The notes under the pieces: model-generated | The model's input: the letters and a program-made list of their open reading frames with translations, nothing else | Told to the model about the DNA's origin: nothing | The model's database searches: none | In this document: positions 56,274 through 64,000 of the stretch, in pieces | Numbering within the stretch: position 1 is the first letter of the stretch | Layout: the number at the start of each line of letters is the position of its first letter | From: Odontesthes bonariensis | Lineage: Eukaryota; Chordata; Actinopteri; Atheriniformes; Atherinopsidae | Reading direction: 5' to 3' | Assembly (NCBI RefSeq): GCF_027942865.1 | Contig: NC_134507.1 | Coordinates: 37,854,797-37,918,796, forward strand | DNA: 64,000 nucleotides | Program-made: the position numbers and the translations under genes

Positions 56274-56393
56274 GTACTCTGGTTTCTCTTCATAACGTAC
56301 AAGTCTTTCGCCTTTTACTAAAGACTTCCGTGGAGAGCAGCATTAATGAGTTGTTTCTATTTTTGGAAGGCTTTACCTTTGCGGGTGAAGCCC
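56274..56393 (+). ncRNA. rnu5: U5 snRNA, copy 11
   Basis: RNA identical to copy 1; the upstream spacer has AACTCCAC for AACGCCAC. Confidence 0.94.
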
Positions 56394-56690
56394 ATTCTGT
56401 CTGTGCAAAGGAAATCTTCTTGCTGTGCCAAGTGACTTCTCGGAGTAGAGTCACCTTATTTGTTGAGACCGTGCCCGTGTTCAAAGCTGGAGCGCTAAAG
56501 TGTTGTTGTTTGAATGGTGCTCAGTGGAGCGGGCGGGAGTGCAAAGTTGTACCATCTGAAACGGCTGAAGAGTGCTCACTGCAGCGGGTGGGCGGAGGTG
56601 CAAAGTGACGCTTTGTAGGCAAAAAAAGAGCACCGCCACAAGTGCGCATTGTGCCAGGAAGGGCGCTCGGACGTGAAACAGTGGAGGGTT

Positions 56691-56877
56691 ATCGCTTCTC
56701 GGCCTTTTGGCTAAGATCAAGTGTAGTATCTGTTCTTATCAGTTTAATATCTGATACGTCCTCTATATGAGGACTACATATTAAATGGATTTTTAGGCAC
56801 AGGGGTTGAAAAAAGGGCTTGCTCCATTCACTCCACGCATCGACCCGGTACTGCAGTGCCGCCGGGAACGGTGCACT
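56691..56877 (+). ncRNA. rnu2: U2 snRNA, copy 12
   Basis: RNA identical to copy 1. Confidence 0.95.
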
Positions 56878-57245
56878 CTTCCCAACTCTTGTGAAATAAC
56901 AAAACCAGCGGTACATGGTGGTAGTTTCATGGAGCCGTTGTATTCTGACTTCTAAAATAGGACTATAATCTTTAGAAAAGACGCAGTTTATGAGCATGTC
57001 GTGGGACTGAGCTTCCCTGGTTTCCCTGTATGACCATGAACACCAAACTACACACAGAGAACAGAGGAGCTTGACAGACACACACTAAGTTATCTGAGAG
57101 TCCCATTTTCAGCTGCAGAGAACAATCACATCAGGGAAGTCGACGTGCAGGCTCAACATCAGCCTCTCAAGCCAACTCTCTGGTAAAATAGGGGAAACGT
57201 ATGGTTCCAGCACCTATGTAACACATATTTGTCACAGGGATTGTG

Positions 57246-57363
57246 GCTTACGGCCACACCACCCTGAACACGCCCGATCTCGTCCGAACTCGGAAGTCAA
57301 GCAGGGGCGGGCCTGGTTAGTACTTGGATGGGAGACCGCTTGGGAATACCAGGTGCTGTAAGC
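57246..57363 (+). rRNA. 5S rRNA, copy 12, variant type
   Basis: Same two changes as copy 11. Confidence 0.95.
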
Positions 57364-57586
57364 ATTTTTCTCTCTTCTCTCTGCATGTCTTTTGTTGAAA
57401 CATCTGATGATCACCCTGTGATCCATCTCGCTGATCCTGGATCTGCTAAGGTGTCCCAGGTCATGGTTGCCTTTGATCCTCATACATTTAACTTTGTCCT
57501 GACAAAGGAGCAGTTCCAAAAAGTCAAACAGGGACTGCCTTTGCATTTGACGCAGTCAAACTGCATGCGCCTGGAGAAGCCAAAAG

Positions 57587-57664
57587 GCTTACAGCACCTG
57601 GTATTCCCAGACGGTCTCCCCATCCAAGTACTAACCAGGCCCGACTCTGCTTAGCTTCTGAGAT
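57587..57664 (-). pseudogene. Inverted truncated 5S, copy 12
   Basis: Same as copy 1. Confidence 0.93.
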
Positions 57665-57968
57665 AAAACTCTGGCTTTTAGTCTGCGAAAAGAGAGTGAA
57701 AGTGAACTCCACTTTGAGATGGCTCTGGGATTGGGTCGACTGGGAGAATTGCTTGAAAAAAAGCCCAACACCCAATGAGCGGTCAGAACGAAGCCTCAAC
57801 ACCCCTAGTCTTTTGCACAGAGTAAAAGACAAAGCAGCCATTGAATAGGGCCCGATTGTTCCTACCTGGTCGGCCGAGGAGCCAGCGTCTCAACCAAGCA
57901 AAGCTCACCGTGGGGAAGGTGGCTATGCCAACTAGCCTGATGCACTGCTCCCGCAGTGTCAAATACTC

Positions 57969-58088
57969 GTACTCTGGTTTCTCTTCATAACGTACAAGTC
58001 TTTCGCCTTTTACTAAAGACTTCCGTGGAGAGCAGCATTAATGAGTTGTTTCTATTTTTGGAAGGCTTTACCTTTGCGGGTGAAGCCC
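57969..58088 (+). ncRNA. rnu5: U5 snRNA, copy 12
   Basis: RNA identical to copy 1; a private T-to-C change lies in the upstream spacer near 57763. Confidence 0.94.
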
Positions 58089-58385
58089 ATTCTGTCTGTG
58101 CAAAGGAAATCTTCTTGCTGTGCCAAGTGACTTCTCGGAGTAGAGTCACCTTATTTGTTGAGACCGTGCCCGTGTTCAAAGCTGGAGCGCTAAAGTGTTG
58201 TTGTTTGAATGGTGCTCAGTGGAGCGGGCGGGAGTGCAAAGTTGTACCATCTGAAACGGCTGAAGAGTGCTCACTGCAGCGGGTGGGCGGAGGTGCAAAG
58301 TGACGCTTTGTAGGCAAAAAAAGAGCACCGCCACAAGTGCGCATTGTGCCAGGAAGGGCGCTCGGACGTGAAACAGTGGAGGGTT

Positions 58386-58572
58386 ATCGCTTCTCGGCCT
58401 TTTGGCTAAGATCAAGTGTAGTATCTGTTCTTATCAGTTTAATATCTGATACGTCCTCTATATGAGGACTACATATTAAATGGATTTTTAGGCACAGGGG
58501 TTGAAAAAAGGGCTTGCTCCATTCACTCCACGCATCGACCCGGTACTGCAGTGCCGCCGGGAACGGTGCACT
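58386..58572 (+). ncRNA. rnu2: U2 snRNA, copy 13
   Basis: RNA identical to copy 1. Confidence 0.95.
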
Positions 58573-58940
58573 CTTCCCAACTCTTGTGAAATAACAAAAC
58601 CAGCGGTACATGGTGGTAGTTTCATGGAGCCGTTGTATTCTGACTTCTAAAATAGGACTATAATCTTTAGAAAAGACGCAGTTTATGAGCATGTCGTGGG
58701 ACTGAGCTTCCCTGGTTTCCCTGTATGACCATGAACACCAAACTACACACAGAGAACAGAGGAGCTTGACAGACACACACTAAGTTATCTGAGAGTCCCA
58801 TTTTCAGCTGCAGAGAACAATCACATCAGGGAAGTCGACGTGCAGGCTCAACATCAGCCTCTCAAGCCAACTCTCTGGTAAAATAGGGGAAACGTATGGT
58901 TCCAGCACCTATGTAACACATATTTGTCACAGGGATTGTG

Positions 58941-59058
58941 GCTTACGGCCACACCACCCTGAACACGCCCGATCTCGTCCGAACTCGGAAGTCAAGCAGG
59001 GGCGGGCCTGGTTAGTACTTGGATGGGAGACCGCTTGGGAATACCAGGTGCTGTAAGC
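58941..59058 (+). rRNA. 5S rRNA, copy 13, variant type
   Basis: Same two changes as copies 11 and 12. Confidence 0.95.
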
Positions 59059-59281
59059 ATTTTTCTCTCTTCTCTCTGCATGTCTTTTGTTGAAACATCT
59101 GATGATCACCCTGTGATCCATCTCGCTGATCCTGGATCTGCTAAGGTGTCCCAGGTCATGGTTGCCTTTGATCCTCATACATTTAACTTTGTCCTGACAA
59201 AGGAGCAGTTCCAAAAAGTCAAACAGGGACTGCCTTTGCATTTGACGCAGTCAAACTGCATGCGCCTGGAGAAGCCAAAAG

Positions 59282-59359
59282 GCTTACAGCACCTGGTATT
59301 CCCAGACGGTCTCCCCATCCAAGTACTAACCAGGCCCGACTCTGCTTAGCTTCTGAGAT
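59282..59359 (-). pseudogene. Inverted truncated 5S, copy 13
   Basis: Same as copy 1; last inverted fragment of the array. Confidence 0.93.
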
Positions 59360-59663
59360 AAAACTCTGGCTTTTAGTCTGCGAAAAGAGAGTGAAAGTGA
59401 ACTCCACTTTGAGATGGCTCTGGGATTGGGTCGACTGGGAGAATTGCTTGAAAAAAAGCTCAACACCCAATGAGCGGTCAGAACGAAGCCTCAACACCCC
59501 TAGTCTTTTGCACAGAGTAAAAGACAAAGCAGCCATTGAATAGGGCCCGATTGTTCCTACCTGGTCGGCCGAGGAGCCAGCGTCTCAACCAAGCAAAGCT
59601 CACCGTGGGGAAGGTGGCTATGCCAACTAGCCTGATGCACTGCTCCCGCAGTGTCAAATACTC

Positions 59664-59783
59664 GTACTCTGGTTTCTCTTCATAACGTACAAGTCTTTCG
59701 CCTTTTACTAAAGACTTCCGTGGAGAGCAGCATTAATGAGTTGTTTCTATTTTTGGAAGGCTTTACCTTTGCGGGTGAAGCCC
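59664..59783 (+). ncRNA. rnu5: U5 snRNA, copy 13
   Basis: RNA identical to copy 1; last U5 of the array. Confidence 0.94.
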
Positions 59784-60080
59784 ATTCTGTCTGTGCAAAG
59801 GAAATCTTCTTGCTGTGCCAAGTGACTTCTCGGAGTAGAGTCACCTTATTTGTTGAGACCGTGCCCGTGTTCAAAGCTGGAGCGCTAAAGTGTTGTTGTT
59901 TGAATGGTGCTCAGTGGAGCGGGCGGGAGTGCAAAGTTGTACCATCTGAAACGGCTGAAGAGTGCTCACTGCAGCGGGTGGGCGGAGGTGCAAAGTGACG
60001 CTTTGTAGGCAAAAAAAGAGCACCGCCACAAGTGCGCATTGTGCCAGGAAGGGCGCTCGGACGTGAAACAGTGGAGGGTT

Positions 60081-60267
60081 ATCGCTTCTCGGCCTTTTGG
60101 CTAAGATCAAGTGTAGTATCTGTTCTTATCAGTTTAATATCTGATACGTCCTCTATATGAGGACTACATATTAAATGGATTTTTAGGCACAGGGGTTGAA
60201 AAAAGGGCTTGCTCCATTCACTCCACGCATCGACCCGGTACTGCAGTGCCGCCGGGAACGGTGCACT
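60081..60267 (+). ncRNA. rnu2: U2 snRNA, copy 14
   Basis: RNA unchanged, although the spacer 50-150 bases after it carries about nine substitutions found in no other unit. Confidence 0.95.
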
Positions 60268-60635
60268 CTTCCCAACTCTTGTGAAATAACAAAACCAGCG
60301 GTACATGGTGGTAGTTTCAGGGAGCCATTGTACTCTGACTTCTAAAATGGAACTATAATCTTTAGAAAAGACGCAGTTTATGAGCACGTCGTGAGATTGA
60401 GCTTCCCTGGTTTCTCTGTATGACCATGAACACCAAACTACACACAGAGAACAGAGGAGCTTGACAGACACACACTAAGTTATCCGAGAGTCCCATTTTC
60501 AGCTGCAGAGAACAATCACATCAGGGAAGTCGACGTGCAGGCTCAACATCAGCCTCTCAAGCCAACTCTCTGGTAAAATAGGGGAAACGTATGGTTCCAG
60601 CACCTATGTAACACATATTTGTCACAGGGACTGTG

Positions 60636-60743
60636 GCTTACGGCCACACCGCCCTGAACACGCCCGATCTCGGAAGCCAAGCAGGGTTGGGCCTGGTTAG
60701 TACTTGGATGGGAGACCGCTTGGGAATACCAGGTGCTGTAAGC
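60636..60743 (+). pseudogene. 5S rRNA, copy 14, with a 10-bp deletion
   Basis: GATCTCGG replaces GATCTCGTCCGAACTCGG (near 60666), a deletion between CTCG repeats, leaving 108 bases. It also has GCCAAGC for GTCAAGC and GGTTGGG for GGTCGGG. Loop C/helix III is lost, so a normal 5S rRNA is unlikely. Box C and the T5 terminator remain. Confidence 0.92.
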
Positions 60744-60786
60744 ATTTTTCTCTCTTCTCTCTGCATGTCTTTTGTTGAAACATCTG

Positions 60787-61055
60787 TTGTGACACAGATT
60801 TCTGAATAATATGCATCCTATTCTAATACAAAGCTTTTATACTAGTCTCATGCCATTACTACATGGAACAATTTACTATTAATATCCCATAGTTATACAG
60901 ATTTATAACTACAGTAATGCAATCGTGTCAGCATCTGTGATTTTTTCCCCTCTATAACTTGTAAACTAAACAACTGGTTATACTATACAGACAGGCTGTG
61001 TGTGTGTGTGTGTGTGTGTGTGTGTCTGTCTGTCTGTGTGTGTTTATAGAAGCAA
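60787..61055. other. Array right flank with (TG)n microsatellite
   Basis: AT-rich DNA, then (TG)n at about 60996-61041 with a TCTG interruption, ending in TTTATAG, a splice acceptor for the next gene. Confidence 0.6.
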
Positions 61056-62998
61056 ATGGATCCTCTGATGCCTGTGCTGTCCATCCTGGACACAAGCTTC
61101 CCTAAGGACAGGCAGCAGTGTGTGCTTGGGATGACCAAGGAGGCCAAGGACTTCCTTAAGGCACATGCACGGGACCGTGAGACAGTGGACAGTAGGCTGA
61201 GAGACTCAGACAAGGCTTACAAAGAAGGTGAGAAGAGTGCATGCACAACCCTGTGCTTACAACTGCACTACTGTCTAGACATGATTACTTTAATTTTGTT
61301 CCCCCTTATTTATCTGTCTACAGCTTTGAAGAAATGCCAGATCGTCACACCCTCTCCAACTGAGGCGCAAGTCCTGGGGCAGCTGGTGACGACCTTTGGC
61401 CAGTACACCAGCAAGAGCTTCAAGTGGCTGGTCGAGAATGATGTCGGCTACTGCAAATAGTAAGTGATGGCCATGTGAATAGTGTTATAACTTAATAGTA
61501 CTGTATCACTATGTTACATTACTATGCCATTTCAGCATCGTCGACCGCCACATGAAGGAGATGAGGCACCCTGAGAAGAGGAAGACCATCAACGACGAGT
61601 GGCTGAAGGAGCAGCTGGTCAAGTACGCGCACCTCTTCACCACCGTCTCGTGCCACCTGGAGGTGAATGTGGACCGGGCCATCTATGGACAGGGGAGGTT
61701 CAAGCCGTTCACCTACCTGGAGATGTGGCAGTGGTACAGCCTGCACAAGAGGCTCCTGGCGGATCCTCAGGTTGGCAGCGACGCTGAGAGGAAGAGGGCG
61801 CAGGAGGCCTACACGTCGGTGACACAGTGGCTCATCATGAAGGAGGATGACATCAATTCAAAGGCCCTGAAGAGGTTCAGAAAGTACATTCTGGACAAGG
61901 AGGTATGTGTGCAGGTGAACATGTGTATAAAGGTATAACATAACAAATGTATTCAGCAAAACTGAAATGTAATATTCCTCCTAATACCTCAGCAGGGTGT
62001 AGCCACTCCTTCCACCGCGTCTGCTTCCTCCAGCAAGCCCCCAGCAGCATCTGCAGCAGCAGCAGCAGCACCACCCACCACCAGCAAGGCCCCTCCATCA
62101 CCTCCTCCTCCTGCATCTCCCTCCATCACCAGCAAGGCTCGTCCATCAGCCACACCTACCTCCACCACAAAGCCCCCTTCAGCACCAGCAGCAGCAGCAG
62201 CATCCCCCACCTCCACCGCGAAGCCGAAGAAGAAGGCCTCCTCCAAGTCGGCTGCCCCAGCACCCCGTGCAGCTGTGCCTACCTCTTCACCGGTACCCTC
62301 CTTCTTTGCGCCCCGTCCATCAGCCACCACTCCCAGCTCAGCAGACCCCAGCTGGGAAGACGACGCTCTGCTTGTGGAGGCTCTGTCCACCTACGAAACA
62401 CAAGGTACATATTCATTTAACACAAGTTGTATTAGTTTACTGGCTAATAGCACACAGATCGTGCATGTCACATCCAGTGGGCTGCTGTAATGAAAAGCCT
62501 CATTCGACAGTGTGGATATACTATAATCAATGTGTTTTGGGTTTTTTTGTATTTACAGAGAGCCAGTCACAGGAGGCAGTTGGTGGTGAAGACGCCATCC
62601 TGTTTGAAGGATGGCACAAATCCTGGGAGGCTGAGGACAGCGGGCTGCCCGAGCAAGACATTAAGTGGCTGAAGGAGGATGAGGAGAGGGGGCTCTTTCT
62701 GAAGCCGCGGCCCTTCTCTGACATGTACGGCAGGAATAGGTGGAGGAAGGTCCTGAAGAGTGAAAAGATGTGGTTCCACCCTCCCGAGATGCCCGGTGTG
62801 GTGGATGGCAGCACTGTCCCCGTGGCAGACAGTTTCTTCCGACACCGCGTCTTCTTCTGGAGGCCAGTTGGTGTGTGGCGCTACAGCGTCCGCTGCACCG
62901 AGCCCGGCTGTCCTGCCAAGGACAACCCGAAGGCTTTCCTGTACCGCTGTGGCTACGGCAACACGGTGAGGCCCATCTGTGACATCAACGGCTGGTAA
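61056..62998 (+). CDS. DUF6729-like protein, five exons
   Basis: Exons 61056-61227, 61324-61459, 61536-61902, 61993-62404 and 62559-62998 join in phase (donors GTGAGA, GTAAGT, GTATGT, GTACAT) to give 508 residues. The acceptor TTTATAG just before suggests an upstream exon, so the true start may lie further left. Residues 1-225 are helical and charged (for example FGQYTSKSFKWLVENDVG, FTYLEMWQWYSLHKRL). Residues ~226-360 are an Ala/Pro/Ser/Lys-rich linker. Residues ~375-508 hold MWFHPPEMPG, FFRHRVFFWRPVGVWRYSV, a C-x4-C pair and FLYRCGYGNTVRPICDINGW, as in the DUF6729 family of multicopy fish and invertebrate proteins often linked to mobile DNA. The function of that family is not known to me. 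The frame stops inside the domain exactly where a GTAAAT donor lies. Confidence 0.8.
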
Positions 62999-63244
62999 AT
63001 GACTGATACTGAGGCCCAGTGACTGATCTTGACTTGTCTGAACTTTTTTTTTCTCTTATCTTTGATGTCCCTATGTTGTTGTTTGTGTATATAGTTTCCT
63101 GATTGCACTCCTACATGCACATGTATATAGTTCTCATTTGTATTGTTCACTTACACTTGATTTCTTGTTTGTTCCCATATCTGCTGTTGCACATGGCTCT
63201 GTCTCCTGTCTGCCCACTGCTCCTGGTCAATCAGTCTGTCTCTG

Positions 63245-63330
63245 TCTCACACACACACACTCTCCCTCCACCTCCACCTCCACCTCACCCCCCCCCCCCC
63301 TCTCTCTCTCTCTCCCCCTCACACACTTAA
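63245..63330. repeat. Low-complexity pyrimidine tract
   Basis: (CA)n, then CCTCCA repeats, a C10-type run, (TC)n and (CA)n in series, in the 3' region of the DUF6729-like gene. Confidence 0.9.
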
Positions 63331-63403
63331 TTTCAAATGTCTTGTCATGAAAAATGTGCACTATACATGTCTTAACTTTGTTTACTAAATGAGAATGCAC
63401 TTG

Positions 63404-63409
63404 AATAAA
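63404..63409 (+). promoter_or_regulatory. Polyadenylation signal AATAAA of the DUF6729-like gene
   Basis: Lies 406 bases after the stop codon; a plausible mRNA end. Confidence 0.45.
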
Positions 63410-63603
63410 TGCACTTCAGCCCTTAAAGTGCCTTGAATCGCAGTAGCAGTGTGTTGTGTCATTTCCAAGTCAACACTTTCAATGTTCTCCTTCAATCTAT
63501 TCATTATAATGTAACCTACCAGTAATTATAATCATTCATGATATACCATCATCTGTAATAATAAACACATGAACAGCATACAACTGTGAAGAAATAAAAA
63601 AAG

Positions 63604-63609
63604 TTTATT
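63604..63609 (-). promoter_or_regulatory. Polyadenylation signal AATAAA on minus
   Basis: Starts four bases past the stop of the putative minus exon. A plus-strand AATAAA (63593-63598) sits beside it. Confidence 0.35.
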
Positions 63610-63612
63610 GAC

Positions 63613-63703
63613 TTAATAGACAATGTTGCAGAGGTAACAGTGTGTCATTTCCCCCATAATCAATGTCTCCATCACCATGTAGGCCTCAAACCAGCGGGTC
63701 GAC
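63613..63703 (-). CDS. Possible last exon of a minus-strand gene (partial)
   Basis: Minus sequence CCATAG|GTCGACC gives an acceptor at 63704 followed by an open frame STRWFEAYMVMETLIMGEM, then THCYLCNIVY and a TAA stop, with AATAAA almost overlapping the stop. The rest of the gene would lie beyond the window. With only 30 codons I cannot name a family, and chance is possible. It would be convergent with the DUF6729-like gene. Confidence 0.35.
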
Positions 63704-64000
63704 CTATGGAAAGACAAAAATAAGAGCTTTAGAGGTTTTGTTTACATTCACATCCAAATGTTTCTGAAAATAGCCACACCAATTAGTCTCATGTCTTTTT
63801 TTAACCACCTTTTTCTTTTTTTCATACAATACCAAGTACCAGCTGGTGGGTGAAAATTAATAAATCACTCAAATGAAGTGATCAATAGACAGCAATGCAA
63901 ACATTAAAACACGATTCAATGTCCAACACTCCCAATTAGACAAAACACTTGTATAAAACGATCATTTAAGTCGTATTTTGTACATTTCCCTAGATTCACC
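63704..64000. other. AT-rich end of window
   Basis: Probably intron of the putative minus gene; nothing else seen. Confidence 0.35.

Larger units (their letters stand above)
37890..60786 (+). repeat. Tandem array of U2-5S-(inverted 5S)-U5 units, about 1,695 bp each
   Basis: U2 starts recur at 38052, 39747, 41442, 43137, 44832, 46526, 48220, 49912, 51608, 53301, 54996, 56691, 58386 and 60081, so the step is 1692-1696 bp. Units are almost identical, with differences mainly as single-base indels in units 5-9 and substitutions in units 11-14. All intact genes point the same way. The array begins inside the U5-U2 spacer and ends about 44 bases after the last 5S, near TTTGTTGAAACATCT. Linkage of 5S with U1, U2 and U5 genes is known in some flatfish. 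Near identity implies concerted evolution or recent amplification. Confidence 0.97.

Noticed and set aside
61989-62390. Ala/Gly-rich 133-codon minus frame
   Set aside because: Antisense of the Ala/Pro/Ser linker exon of the DUF6729-like gene.
1-64000. CRISPR arrays, bacterial operons, endogenous retrovirus or LTR structures
   Set aside because: No LTR pair, primer-binding site, capsid/envelope-type frame or CRISPR repeat-spacer pattern was seen; the long tandem array is RNA genes.

Overview
The window looks like a percomorph-type teleost (bony fish) chromosome segment. The reasons are intron-containing genes with standard GT-AG splicing, fish-type C2H2 zinc fingers and V-set Ig exons, many fish DNA transposons and LINE tails (L2/Rex-like, L1, Tc1, Helentron, hAT, Harbinger, TTAA-target MITEs), and vertebrate 7SL, U2, U5 and 5S RNA genes.

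Left part (1-37 kb): mostly transposon-rich intergenic DNA with a few host genes. These are a three-exon gene for a small secreted protein of unknown family (4141-4874, minus), an intact-looking 7SL (SRP) RNA gene with its upstream CRE (8381-8730, minus), a two-exon C2H2 zinc-finger gene with a coding 12-bp minisatellite (19080-22544, plus), a decayed Ig V-set exon (about 14.7-15.0 kb), and the last exons of an OB-fold-like gene (34063-35640, minus) whose last intron holds a Tc1 fossil. A deleted Helentron with Rep-end, helicase and endonuclease parts lies at about 29.95-32.45 kb.

Centre and right (37.9-60.8 kb): the main feature is a head-to-tail array of about 13.5 units of about 1,695 bp. 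Each full unit carries U2 snRNA (+), 5S rRNA (+), an inverted 78-bp 5S fragment (-) and U5 snRNA (+). I count 14 U2, 14 5S (the last one broken), 13 U5 and 13 inverted 5S fragments. Recognisable PSE-like promoters precede U2 and U5, and a T-run terminator follows 5S. The U2 and U5 sequences differ from the usual vertebrate forms but keep the core motifs, and U2 has a compensatory stem change. They may therefore be an alternative, for example oocyte-type, set; that is inference. The array supplies one ribosomal RNA and two spliceosomal RNAs from a single homogenised locus. A decayed copy of its flank plus part of a unit lies at 5.74-6.54 kb.

Right edge (61-64 kb): a five-exon gene encoding a 508-aa DUF6729-like protein directly follows the array. 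A possible last exon of a convergent minus-strand gene lies beyond it. No viral or LTR-type element was recognised.
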